A DNA stretch of 64,000 bases from JAZKFT01 sp039925965 (GTDB lineage: Bacteria > Bacteroidota > Bacteroidia > Chitinophagales > Chitinophagaceae). Position 1 is the first letter of the stretch, and every line of letters begins with the position of its first letter. The translations under genes were made by a program, and so were the position numbers. A model generated the notes under the pieces. That model ran no database searches, was not told where the DNA came from, and was given only the letters and a program-made list of their open reading frames with translations. The stretch spans positions 1 through 64,000 of the forward strand of contig JBDSXW010000118.1 in the NCBI GenBank assembly GCA_039925965.1, read 5' to 3'. Below are positions 8,448 to 17,658 of this stretch, piece after piece.

Positions 8448-9551
8448 ATGCGTATTGCCATCTTACAGGGCGCTTTTCTTCCCGTGCCTGCCTTACTCGG
8501 AGGAGCCGTTGAGAAAATGTGGTTTTCCCTGGGAAAGGAATTTGCAAAACGTGGCCATGAGGTTTTGCATGTTTCGCGCAGCATGGAACAATTGCCTGAT
8601 GATGAAATCATCGAAGGCGTACACCATGTTCGGATTAAAGGGTATGCCACACCGTCTTCAGGCCTGGTATTAAAGGGCATGGACCTGCTCTATACATTGC
8701 GTGCCAGGAAGTTGCTCGGAAAAGATTTTGACGTGGTGATCAGCAATACTTTTTGGGCCCCGATACTCCTGCCACGCAGCGCCCGGAAAGTGTGCATGGT
8801 GGATGTACAGCGCATGCCCAAAAAACAGATGAAATGGTATCGTAATGCGGCAAGACTCCGCGCCAATTCGAACCCGGTGGCCACTGCCATTAAATCTGAG
8901 CTTACCGCAAACGACCATGGTATGGTGGTGATGATACCCAACCCGCTTCCCTTTGCGCCTGTAAAAACCATTGATGTCAGCGCCAAAAAACAGGTGATTC
9001 TTTATACCGGCCGCATACACCCCGAAAAAGGATTGCACCTACTGGTGCAGGCATTCAGGCAAACCGTGCAGGGATATACTTTAAAAATTGTCGGTCCCTG
9101 GGATGTGGCCGCAGGAGGAGGAGGAGCCGGTTATCTCCAATCGTTGAAAGAAATGGCTGGTAATACACCCATAGAATTTACAGGCCCGGTCTATGACATA
9201 GCTATCTTGAATCAACATTATATAGATGCCGCTTTTTTTGTATATCCATCGGTAGCCGAGAAGGGAGAAACTTTTGGTCTCTCGCCACTGGAGGCCATGG
9301 CCTGGGGATGTGTGCCGGTGGTTTCCAACCTTGGTTGCTTTCAGGATTTTATTACCCATGGCGAAAACGGGCTCATATTCGATCACCGCTCCCCAGACGC
9401 GGTGGAGCAACTGGCAGCCCAAATAAATATGCTCCAGTCGGACAAGAAAATTATCGGGGCGTTGGCCGCTAATGCATTGGCAGTAAGGCAAACCCATTCC
9501 ACCAGTCATATTGCCGGATTATTCCTCCAGGAATTCAACAGGATCGCATAA
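8448..9551 (+). CDS. GT4-family glycosyltransferase
   Basis: Fourth GT4 enzyme, 367 residues. The N-terminus MRIAILQGAFLPVPALLGGA with the Gly-Gly-Ala loop, the middle segment VILYTGRIHPEKGLHLLVQA, and GETFGLSPLEAMAWGCVPVV near residue 273 are standard GT4 landmarks. It sits 21 bases downstream of another GT4 gene and 26 bases upstream of the acetyltransferase, consistent with co-transcription. Its role is most likely addition of one sugar to the lipid-linked repeat unit, but substrate identity cannot be inferred. Confidence 0.9.
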   Translation: MRIAILQGAFLPVPALLGGAVEKMWFSLGKEFAKRGHEVLHVSRSMEQLPDDEIIEGVHHVRIKGYATPSSGLVLKGMDLLYTLRARKLLGKDFDVVISNTFWAPILLPRSARKVCMVDVQRMPKKQMKWYRNAARLRANSNPVATAIKSELTANDHGMVVMIPNPLPFAPVKTIDVSAKKQVILYTGRIHPEKGLHLLVQAFRQTVQGYTLKIVGPWDVAAGGGGAGYLQSLKEMAGNTPIEFTGPVYDIAILNQHYIDAAFFVYPSVAEKGETFGLSPLEAMAWGCVPVVSNLGCFQDFITHGENGLIFDHRSPDAVEQLAAQINMLQSDKKIIGALAANALAVRQTHSTSHIAGLFLQEFNRIA

Positions 9552-9577
9552 AGGCCTGCAGATGCGACGAAATCTTA

Positions 9578-10153
9578 ATGCCCCATTTTATGGTTTATAA
9601 ACAAGAGTTGGATTCAAAGATGATTAGTAGCCAGGTACATGAACAGGATTCACCCAACGACAGCCCATGGACCTTTGGACAGCGCATTAAAATGGTAATA
9701 TGGGATTATATATGGCTGCTATTTTGTTCCTGGACGCCGAAGCCCGCCAACCCCTGGCGCATACTCTGGCTCAAGGTATTTGGAGCCCAAATGCATGGTA
9801 AGCCATTCGTCCACCAGCGTGCCCGTATCCAGATTCCGTGGAACCTTACGATGCACCATTGTGCCTGTCTTGGCGACCGCGCCAATGCATATACATTGGG
9901 AAAAATTGAAATTTTAGAATATGCAATCGTGGCGCAGGAAGCTTACCTGTGTACCGGCACCCACGCCTTCAGCGAGCCGGCAAAGAACCTGATCACTTCC
10001 CCGATTACGATCGGTGCGCATGTATTTGTTGGAGCGCGGGCCTTTATTATGCCAGGTGTAACGATAGGCGATTATACGGTTGTAGGTGCCTGTAGTGTGG
10101 TAACGAAAAGTGTAGCTGCCAACCAGTCGGTAAAAGGAAACCCCGCCCGATAA
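9578..10153 (+). CDS. WcaF-like colanic-acid-type O-acetyltransferase (left-handed beta-helix)
   Basis: Putative acetyl-CoA-dependent O-acetyltransferase that decorates the polysaccharide. The C-terminal half (about residues 95-190) shows hexapeptide-repeat spacing, ending in ITIGAHVFVGARAFIMPGVT and IGDYTVVGACSVVTKSV, and CTGTHAFSEPA near residue 125 carries the likely catalytic histidine, as in WcaF (TGSHD). The N-terminal segment with WLLFCSWTPKPANPWRILWL is typical of this subfamily. The start is uncertain: ATG at 9578, or the internal ATGs at 9590 and 9620, could be used. It lies between a GT4 and a GT2 gene. Confidence 0.88.
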   Translation: MPHFMVYKQELDSKMISSQVHEQDSPNDSPWTFGQRIKMVIWDYIWLLFCSWTPKPANPWRILWLKVFGAQMHGKPFVHQRARIQIPWNLTMHHCACLGDRANAYTLGKIEILEYAIVAQEAYLCTGTHAFSEPAKNLITSPITIGAHVFVGARAFIMPGVTIGDYTVVGACSVVTKSVAANQSVKGNPAR

Positions 10154-10217
10154 TTCGCGATACATGCCCTGCGTTGAAAACAGCGTTTAACAATTACCAG
10201 AAATTAGCAATAGTACC

Positions 10218-11063
10218 ATGCTGCAACCTCTTGATTTAACGATCGCTATTCCCGTACGAAATGAAGAACAGAACCTGCCCGGTTGCCTTTCGGCAATCGG
10301 GACGGATCTGGCTGCCAGCATTGTTATTCTCGATTCCGGAAGCACCGACGGCACCAGGGAAGTGGCCAAACAGTTTGGTGCAGCCGTGATTGATTTTGTA
10401 TGGGATGGCAAATTTCCAAAAAAGAGAAACTGGTATTTACGAAACCATACGCCTTCTACCAAGTGGGTACTGTTCCTGGATGCCGACGAATACCTTACCA
10501 TCGATTTTAAGGATAAACTGCGTAATGCTTTGCAGAAAACAGATAAGGTTGGGTTCTGGTTGAATTACACCATCTTCTTCCTGGGAAACCAACTAAAGGG
10601 CGGCTACTCGCTGAAAAAGCTGGCCTTGTTCCGTGTTGGGGCTGGTGAATATGAGCGCATTGACGAAGACAAATGGAGCAAGCTGGATATGGAAATACAC
10701 GAGCACCCTATCCTGGAAGGTGAAGTGGGAACCATCAAAAGTAAAATTGACCACCAGGATTTCCGGGGCGTATCGCACTATGTGGCTAAGCACAACGAAT
10801 ACGCAAGCTGGGAAGCCGGCAGGTTTTTGAAGGCTTATGAAAATGAGAAAATCGCAGGCAACTGGACCTGGAAACAAAAGTTTAAATACCGGCTGATGCG
10901 TACGCCATTGATCGGCCCCGTATTTTTTTGCGGCAGCTATTTTCTCATGGGTGGTTTCCGCGACGGCCGGCGCGGATTTGCTTTTGCCATTCTCAAAATG
11001 TCCTATTTCACACAGGTATATTGTAAGATAAAAGAGCAGGAGGCAATGGCCGGCAAAGGATAG
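10218..11063 (+). CDS. GT2-family glycosyltransferase (WaaE/KdtX-like)
   Basis: Inverting GT-A fold transferase, family GT2. The N-terminus has LTIAIPVRNEEQNLPGCLSA, followed by DSGSTDGTREVA near residue 40 and the metal-binding LDADEYL near residue 90. The segment WDGKFPKKRNWYLRN resembles the WaaE/KdtX group of LPS-core glucosyltransferases. The C-terminal region contains a possible membrane-associated stretch (GPVFFCGSYFLMGGFRDGRR), common in this group. Length is 281 residues. It lies within the GT cluster; sugar specificity is unknown. Confidence 0.9.
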   Translation: MLQPLDLTIAIPVRNEEQNLPGCLSAIGTDLAASIVILDSGSTDGTREVAKQFGAAVIDFVWDGKFPKKRNWYLRNHTPSTKWVLFLDADEYLTIDFKDKLRNALQKTDKVGFWLNYTIFFLGNQLKGGYSLKKLALFRVGAGEYERIDEDKWSKLDMEIHEHPILEGEVGTIKSKIDHQDFRGVSHYVAKHNEYASWEAGRFLKAYENEKIAGNWTWKQKFKYRLMRTPLIGPVFFCGSYFLMGGFRDGRRGFAFAILKMSYFTQVYCKIKEQEAMAGKG

Positions 11064-11107
11064 CAAACACGGTTGACCAAAGCCTTTTTTTCATGTTAAT
11101 CTGTTTC

Positions 11108-12367
11108 ATGACCAACACAAAACCATCGATACTTATTGTTGGCATCAACTTTTTTCCTGAGCCAACGGGTGTTGGAAAATATACATCGGAAATGGCTTTC
11201 TACCTTGGGCAAAATGACCATCAGGTAAAAGTGGTGACCGGCTTTCCCTATTACCCTGCCTGGAAAGTATTCCCGGGATATAAAAACCTGTTCTACAAAA
11301 CGGAAAAGATCAACAATGTTTCGGTAACCCGTTGCCCGCTCTACGTTCCGGCCTCGCTAAGTGGATTGAAAAGGATGATGCAGGATTTTAGTTTTTTTTC
11401 AACTTCCCTCGTCTACGTGATGGGGCTAATGTTGCGGGGCAGGCGATACGATGTCGTTTTTGTTGCCTCGCCTTCGTTCATGTCGGGATTTGTAGGCAGC
11501 TTTTACCGGTTCATTTACCGCAAAACGAAGTTTGTGTACCATATCCAGGATCTTCAGGTAGATGCCGCTGAAGAACTGGGCATGATTAAAAGTTCCCTGC
11601 TGCTGAAAATACTAAAGCGCTCGGAAGGTTTTATCCTTAAAAAGGCAAGCTGGGTAAGCACCATTTCCCTGGGCATGCAGAAGAAAATCAAAGACAAGCC
11701 CTTTCCCATAAAAAGAGAATACCTTTTTCCTAACTGGGTGGATTTCAGCAATATTTTCGCAAAGCCGGTAGATGCTGAAAAGATCAGGCCCCTTGGGTTT
11801 CCGTTAGATAAAGAGATGGTGTTTTACTCAGGTGCCGTAGGAGAAAAGCAGGGACTTGAAATGGTGCTGGCTATCGCTAAAAAAGCTTTAAGCGCTTTGC
11901 CGGGACTGGTATATGTTATTTCAGGGTCCGGACCTTATGTAGGCGTGTTGCAGAAACATGCTGCTGATCAAAATTTATCCAACCTGTTTTTTATAGACCT
12001 CCAGCCGCTGGATATTTTTAATGAGTTACTAAATCATGCTTTTATACACCTGGTTATTCAAAAAGGTAAAGCCAGCGATTTGTTGCTTCCTTCCAAACTC
12101 ACCAATATCCTGGCCGTTGGCGGGTTGTGTATCGTTACCGCCGCGGCAGGCACTTCGCTTTGTGATATCGTGGATGGGAATCAACTTGGAGTAGTTATTC
12201 CGCCGGAAGACCCCAGAGCTTTTTGGAATGCACTCAATGATTGTTGTACATATCATGACCGGGCTCAGGTATTAAAGGCTAATGCCAGGAGCTTTGCCGA
12301 AAAAAATCTAAGGAAAGAAAATGTGATCAATGCATTTATATCGGAATTAAATGACAACTATATATGA
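11108..12367 (+). CDS. WcaI-like GT4 glycosyltransferase
   Basis: Fifth GT4 enzyme, 419 residues, closest in look to the colanic acid fucosyltransferase WcaI: it has ILIVGINFFPEPTGVGKYTS, then VVTGFPYYPAWKVFPGYKN, an order of motifs characteristic of that subfamily. The donor-domain motif MVFYSGAVGEKQGLEMVLA is clear, while the E-x7-E region is replaced by KASDLLLPSKLTNILAVGG, again as in WcaI. The ATG at 11108 (MTNTKPSILIVG) is preferred over that at 11093. It is the last glycosyltransferase before the PA14 protein gene. Function beyond sugar transfer in EPS synthesis is inference. Confidence 0.88.
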   Translation: MTNTKPSILIVGINFFPEPTGVGKYTSEMAFYLGQNDHQVKVVTGFPYYPAWKVFPGYKNLFYKTEKINNVSVTRCPLYVPASLSGLKRMMQDFSFFSTSLVYVMGLMLRGRRYDVVFVASPSFMSGFVGSFYRFIYRKTKFVYHIQDLQVDAAEELGMIKSSLLLKILKRSEGFILKKASWVSTISLGMQKKIKDKPFPIKREYLFPNWVDFSNIFAKPVDAEKIRPLGFPLDKEMVFYSGAVGEKQGLEMVLAIAKKALSALPGLVYVISGSGPYVGVLQKHAADQNLSNLFFIDLQPLDIFNELLNHAFIHLVIQKGKASDLLLPSKLTNILAVGGLCIVTAAAGTSLCDIVDGNQLGVVIPPEDPRAFWNALNDCCTYHDRAQVLKANARSFAEKNLRKENVINAFISELNDNYI

Positions 12368-12502
12368 ATAAATTAAAGTTGGTGATAACTGGCGCAAATT
12401 TTGAAGTACATTGCAGTATCCAATATCCTTGCGAAACTTCCTGAGCGGTGAAAACAACCGCAAGCCCAGAATGATTTTGCTGGTACATTCAAATATCCAG
12501 CT

Positions 12503-15500
12503 ATGAGAAAACCAATGTTCATCCTCTTTACAGCTTTGTTTTTTAACGGAGGTGCCCAAATAATCAACCGGTCTGTAAATTTTTCTTTTACCCTTTCCGT
12601 GAAGGCATCTACCAGCGCCGGCGTCTACAAATCCGATAGTACCCTTGTGAGAACATTGTGGGGCGGTATCTCCTATGAGGCTGGCGTGCACGCCGCCAAA
12701 TGGGACGGTGTTGATGACGATGGCAGGCTCGCCCCCGACGGTAGTTACCAGGTAAGGGTACTTTCAAATAATGTAAAATATAAATGGGAGGGTGTGCTTG
12801 GTAATACCTCAGATTCATCCACAGGCCCGGGTGTGCATCATGGGATGGACGTTATCAATTGCATAGCTTTTTCGGGAAGCAAGGGCTATTACGCCAGGAA
12901 TTATAATGAGAAAGAAGCCAGCCAGTCCAGGTTTGATACCGCCAGGCCTCAATTGAAAATAGGGATACTTCCAGTACCCAATGCGGGGCAGGGATCACGA
13001 TTTGTGGTGGCAGATAATACCAATGTGTTTTGGGCGGGCAACGATCCGAACGCAGATAAATGGTTTGTTTTTGCAACGGGTACCGGTAACGATGCCGAAA
13101 CGATCTTCACGGGTTCCACCCCGCTCCAAACTACTTATGGCAGAAATTACCCTGGAGCGATAGATGTTGTAAATGCGTCTAACGGGGCTATTTCCGGCTT
13201 GGCTGTTCAAAAAAACGGGAGTTATTTATTTGTTTCCCACCAGGGGTTAAATGAAATACATGTAATCAATAAAGCGACCGGCTCATTGACACAAATCATC
13301 GCAATATCAGCGCCAGCCGCATTGGCTACGGATGGAAATAATGCCCTTTGGGTTACCTATGCAAACAATGGCCTGGTGACAGTTGAAAATTTTACAGTTG
13401 CTTCAAACGGTACGCTTAGCCCGGCTGCTGTTGCAATTGCGGGCCTTATAAACCCTTTGTCACTGGCCGTTTCGCCGGATGATGCAACACTGCTGGTGGC
13501 GGACGGCGGTAACAGCCAGCAGTTAAAAGCATATAACAATATCGATGGCACCATGCTTTGGACATTCGGGCAGGTAGGTGGCTATTTTGTTGATGCCACC
13601 GTAACAGATGATAAATTTTATTTCAGTGATGCCCGGCGGGTGTTGCCAACGTTTATCGCCTTCCAGGCTGATGGCTCGTTTTGGGTAGGCGATCCGGGTA
13701 ACTCCAGGAGCCAGCATTACACCGCTGGTAGAAACCTGATCAACCGGATCATGTACCTGGGTGCTTCTTATAAAGCATCGGTGGACATGAATAACCCCGT
13801 CAGGGTGTTTTCTGATTATCTCGAGTTTAAAATCGATTATGCAAAGCCGCTACAACCGGGAAATGGTTCCTGGACTCTGGTGAAAAATTGGGGCGCTGTT
13901 GTTCCAATCAGCTACGATGACCGGTATATTAAAATGAAAGGTGTGGCCACATTGTCCAACGGCCGGACTTATGGGACGGTTTTGAATTTCACCACCAATC
14001 GGATGCAGGTGGTCGAACTCCCAGCTTCCGGACCCATGCGGATCACGGCGACTAGTTTTCCCCGCGACAATAGCCAGTTGTATCCTGACGGTGCATTGTA
14101 CAGGCAAACCATGATTGTACTTGGAGCACCTACAACATGGAGCAAGCAGCCCCTCACTGGTTTTGACGCGGCGGGCGATCCTCTTTGGGGCGCTTCAACG
14201 GTGGTTGCGAGTTCGCCTCCAGCCACCAGGCAGGACCCGTTATTCTGGGGCAACCTCACAACGCTAAGATCTGGTGAGGTTACATCTTCAGGAGTAGTGG
14301 TGGCATTTGATGGCGCCCTTCCCGCCAATGGCAGCGACGGGTGGCATTTAGGCGGTATAAAAAAAGGAACTGGTAAATGGCTATGGCGCACGGCCATGAG
14401 CACAAATAAATTATATACCGGACCTTTTCCTGCGGACGGTGCTTATGACAACGGCAACCTTGTTGTTTATCCTGGCAGCATGGCGATGGCGATGGACCGG
14501 AGCATATTCTGGGGTTATCATGGGGAATTCTGGAAGAATACCCAGACCAATAAATGGAACCAGGTATATGACGATGGATTATTTATTGGACAATTCGGAA
14601 CGGTCGGCTTGGCAGCAACTGAGGCCGCCGCTCAGATGGCGGGTAATTCGATGACGGGCACCGTTGTAAAGGATGCGAACGGAGATGCCTACCTGTACCA
14701 TAATGACGAGAGCTGCCACAGTGGCATTCATCGCTGGAAAATAACAGGTCTCAACACCATCTCTGAAGCAACGATGCCTGTGGTACTTTCTTCCGCGACA
14801 CATGGATTACTCGGGCAATATTACAGTGGCAAGGATCTCGATAATGCCAATATTAAAACTGTCAGAATCGACCCCGCAATAAATTTCAACTGGGGCACCG
14901 GCAACCCAACCGGCACCGCCATTACCAACGTTGATTTATTCTCCATTAGCTGGACAGGGTTTGTGCAGCCTCTATATTCCGAAACTTATACCTTTTATAC
15001 CATCACTGACGATGGGGCGAGACTGTGGATCGATGGAAAACTGATTATTGATTTTTGGCAGAGCGGAGGAAACAGGTCGGGCCAAATAACCCTCGAATCA
15101 GGTAAAAGGTATTCGATTCGAATGGAATATAATGAAAACCAGGGTGGTGCCTCTGCAGCCTTATTCTGGTCGAGTCCGAGCCAGGTAAAAGCGGTCGTCC
15201 CCGCTTCTGTAACTTACCCGGCAGATGCGCCCGACAGGACCAAGGGCCAGGATCTTTTGGAGGGGTTAACAGGCAATAACCTCCTTGAAAGCAACCTGTA
15301 TGGATGGGTCAAAACCCCAGCGGCCAATGATTCGATTCCTTACAATAAGTGGTGGATCGCAAAGGCGGGCGTCAAATCCTACCAGCGATTTATGTCGCCG
15401 GATCTTTATGTGAAATTTAAGCAGCCTACGGGCAATTATAGCCTGATGCGGAACCTCGCATCATTTGGTGGTCAAATCCAAACCTGGACCGTTTCTGGAA

Positions 15501-15979
15501 GAATCAATTACGATGAAAATTTTGAGAACCATGACCTTACCGGCGGAGGCTATTTCGAAGTGTTAGATACTGCAGGTAAAATCATCAGCCGTCTCTATAC
15601 AAAAAGTGTCTGGAACGATATTGACCCGATCATATCGGTTTATGTAAACAATCAACTCATCGTGCAGGGAGGTAGAAGTGTGATTCAGCCCATATTACAA
15701 CAGTACCAGCCCTTTACAATTACCGTGAATGCGAGCGGTGTAACTGTGAAGCTGGGACCGTTTGCGCCTGTTACCACTGCGCCGCTTGATGCACAGAGCA
15801 ACTGGAAAAAGCCTAAAATTCTCAGGCTCAGTTTCTGGACGACGACCAGCAATTATGACCGTATTATTGATCTGGAAGGATTACGTTTTTCAACTACGAC
15901 CATGCTTCTTGTTCCTGATATGCTGATCACCACTGCTGGGAAACACTATGCATCAAATAGGCGGTGGTTGGGTGACTGA
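12503..15979 (+). CDS. Large secreted protein with FlgD-Ig-like, beta-propeller-like and PA14 domains
   Basis: Protein of 1158 residues, unassigned in function. The N-terminus MRKPMFILFTALFFNGG looks like a signal sequence. Residues 30-95 resemble a FlgD-type Ig domain (LVRTLWGG ... AAKWDGVDDDGRLAPDGSYQ). Residues 200-400 contain repeated strands of the NHL/SMP-30 beta-propeller kind (LAVSPDDATLLVADGGN; ADGSFWVGDPGNS). Residues 768-903 form a PA14 domain (GLLGQYYSG ... ITDDGARLWIDGKLIIDFW), usually a carbohydrate-binding module. The rest resembles no family I know. There is no C-terminal T9SS sorting domain. Position between the glycosyltransferases and the Wzi gene suggests binding, modification or surface retention of the polymer. 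Confidence 0.8.
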   Translation: MRKPMFILFTALFFNGGAQIINRSVNFSFTLSVKASTSAGVYKSDSTLVRTLWGGISYEAGVHAAKWDGVDDDGRLAPDGSYQVRVLSNNVKYKWEGVLGNTSDSSTGPGVHHGMDVINCIAFSGSKGYYARNYNEKEASQSRFDTARPQLKIGILPVPNAGQGSRFVVADNTNVFWAGNDPNADKWFVFATGTGNDAETIFTGSTPLQTTYGRNYPGAIDVVNASNGAISGLAVQKNGSYLFVSHQGLNEIHVINKATGSLTQIIAISAPAALATDGNNALWVTYANNGLVTVENFTVASNGTLSPAAVAIAGLINPLSLAVSPDDATLLVADGGNSQQLKAYNNIDGTMLWTFGQVGGYFVDATVTDDKFYFSDARRVLPTFIAFQADGSFWVGDPGNSRSQHYTAGRNLINRIMYLGASYKASVDMNNPVRVFSDYLEFKIDYAKPLQPGNGSWTLVKNWGAVVPISYDDRYIKMKGVATLSNGRTYGTVLNFTTNRMQVVELPASGPMRITATSFPRDNSQLYPDGALYRQTMIVLGAPTTWSKQPLTGFDAAGDPLWGASTVVASSPPATRQDPLFWGNLTTLRSGEVTSSGVVVAFDGALPANGSDGWHLGGIKKGTGKWLWRTAMSTNKLYTGPFPADGAYDNGNLVVYPGSMAMAMDRSIFWGYHGEFWKNTQTNKWNQVYDDGLFIGQFGTVGLAATEAAAQMAGNSMTGTVVKDANGDAYLYHNDESCHSGIHRWKITGLNTISEATMPVVLSSATHGLLGQYYSGKDLDNANIKTVRIDPAINFNWGTGNPTGTAITNVDLFSISWTGFVQPLYSETYTFYTITDDGARLWIDGKLIIDFWQSGGNRSGQITLESGKRYSIRMEYNENQGGASAALFWSSPSQVKAVVPASVTYPADAPDRTKGQDLLEGLTGNNLLESNLYGWVKTPAANDSIPYNKWWIAKAGVKSYQRFMSPDLYVKFKQPTGNYSLMRNLASFGGQIQTWTVSGRINYDENFENHDLTGGGYFEVLDTAGKIISRLYTKSVWNDIDPIISVYVNNQLIVQGGRSVIQPILQQYQPFTITVNASGVTVKLGPFAPVTTAPLDAQSNWKKPKILRLSFWTTTSNYDRIIDLEGLRFSTTTMLLVPDMLITTAGKHYASNRRWLGD

Positions 15980-16038
15980 ATGCTGGCGGGAATGTCATTG
16001 CGCCAAGACGTCAGAACCCCGGTCTTGTATTATTCTAT

Positions 16039-17541
16039 ATGAACGACACCTGTGAATATCCATTGAAGATCGCGGAGAAGAGACATCAGGTATGGAAATA
16101 TTTCCTGGTTGTTCTTTCTGCATGGCCGCCGGTTTTTACAGCCGGGCAAAAAAATGATTCTCTGGAAATCGTTATCAACACCACAGCCACCACGGCTGCA
16201 AAAAGCTATCAGCCACTATGGCTAACAGCGAATCGGTTTAACAGCATCAGCGAACAAAAAACTGACCTGGCTGTTGCGGTCAGCATATGGAATCAGGTTC
16301 CGCTGAATTTCCTGCACTGGCATTTAACAGATAGTAGCGGGCCTCGCTATCCGATTCTTTCGTACGGGCTGGGCATTGAAAATAACAACCATTTTAAAAC
16401 CTTTTTTCTACAGGAGTATTTTGTCAAAATTGGTCGGAAACGTTGGTTGATCAGCGCGGGCAGGTACCGGGAAACAACCGGTGCCAATGATGCTGACCTC
16501 TCAACCGGATCGCTCGGTATCAGCAGCAATGCTTTACCTGTACCCAAAATTTCAGTAGGGTCCAATAATTATGTAGATGTACCGTTTTCAAACGGATGGG
16601 TACAATTGAAAGTGCAGATCGCCCATGGTTGGTTCGGAGCGAATCGTTACACAAAAAACAGTTTGTTGCATGAGAAATTATTATATATCCGTTTGGGAAA
16701 GAAAAGATTCCGGTTTTTCGGCGGTCTTCAGCATTTTGTGGAGTGGGCCGGCAGTCGGGAAGGCCGCGAATACGACCATTCGTGGGAAAATTTTTTCAAC
16801 GTATTTCTTGGCAAGGAATTAAAAGGCGACGGTGCCCCGCAGAACACAGCCTTACTTCCGAACAGGGAGGGTGATCAACGCGCCGTTGTTGAATGGGGCT
16901 TTGATTATGACCTTCCGCATTTCCTGGTTCATTTTTACCACCAGACACCACTGGAAAACGCCCAGGGCATCCACCTGCTCAACAATCGCCTGGCTGGTGT
17001 CGGAATACAACCGAAAGAAGCGGTGTGGTTAAAGCGGATGGTCTTCGAGTTCATTTCCACCGTTCAGACCGACGATAATTATCCGGCGCTCTACAGGCAA
17101 AGTTTCTACAATAATGGCGTGTACAGATCCGGTTGGGATTACCACGATAGAATAATCGGCACTCCACTATTTATCAACCGGCAAAGAGCTTCGAAATATT
17201 TTCCGGGTGTACCGCCATTTAATCCAGATGCTGCGCCGGACAGCCTGTCTTCTCTCAATAATATTTATATCAATAATGTAGTAGGCGGGCATATCGGTGT
17301 TATGCTGGGCAATAACAACCTGAACACAAGGACACTCGTTACCTATACCCGCAACCATAACCTCGTCAACGGCAGATCGTACAACCAATGGTACACCCTG
17401 CAGGAGGTTAGCTACCGGCTGCTTAAACAAAGGCTGACCGCTACTGTAGCTATCGCATTTGATGCCGGAGAGTTAACGAAGAATATAGGCTTACTCGCGG
17501 GTATCGAATGGCATTTTGCAAACAATACGAGGATCCGTTAA
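16039..17541 (+). CDS. Capsule assembly protein, Wzi family (outer membrane)
   Basis: Outer-membrane beta-barrel protein of about 500 residues related to Wzi, which anchors capsule at the cell surface. After a hydrophobic N-terminal region (VWKYFLVVLSAWPPVFTAG) the protein shows alternating amphipathic strands with many aromatic residues, and Wzi-like segments such as QPLWLTANRFNSISEQKTD, FLQEYFVKIGRKRWLISAGR and GGLQHFVEWAGS. It ends in an aromatic strand (IEWHFANNTRIR). It follows the PA14 protein by 59 bases and precedes the priming transferase gene, making surface attachment of the polysaccharide the likely job. Confidence 0.85.
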   Translation: MNDTCEYPLKIAEKRHQVWKYFLVVLSAWPPVFTAGQKNDSLEIVINTTATTAAKSYQPLWLTANRFNSISEQKTDLAVAVSIWNQVPLNFLHWHLTDSSGPRYPILSYGLGIENNNHFKTFFLQEYFVKIGRKRWLISAGRYRETTGANDADLSTGSLGISSNALPVPKISVGSNNYVDVPFSNGWVQLKVQIAHGWFGANRYTKNSLLHEKLLYIRLGKKRFRFFGGLQHFVEWAGSREGREYDHSWENFFNVFLGKELKGDGAPQNTALLPNREGDQRAVVEWGFDYDLPHFLVHFYHQTPLENAQGIHLLNNRLAGVGIQPKEAVWLKRMVFEFISTVQTDDNYPALYRQSFYNNGVYRSGWDYHDRIIGTPLFINRQRASKYFPGVPPFNPDAAPDSLSSLNNIYINNVVGGHIGVMLGNNNLNTRTLVTYTRNHNLVNGRSYNQWYTLQEVSYRLLKQRLTATVAIAFDAGELTKNIGLLAGIEWHFANNTRIR

Positions 17542-17658
17542 ATCGCCAGTGTTACGTTCTCAACTAGGTCCCGCACGCAGTTACATCACGATACCAGCCA
17601 TTTACTACAGGCGGTATTCGGCTTGCCTTTTTTAAGGCTCACCATCATTTATTTACTT

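Noticed and set aside
9081..9509. 142-codon minus-strand frame in the fourth GT4 gene
   Set aside because: Shadow of the real gene; no coding sense.
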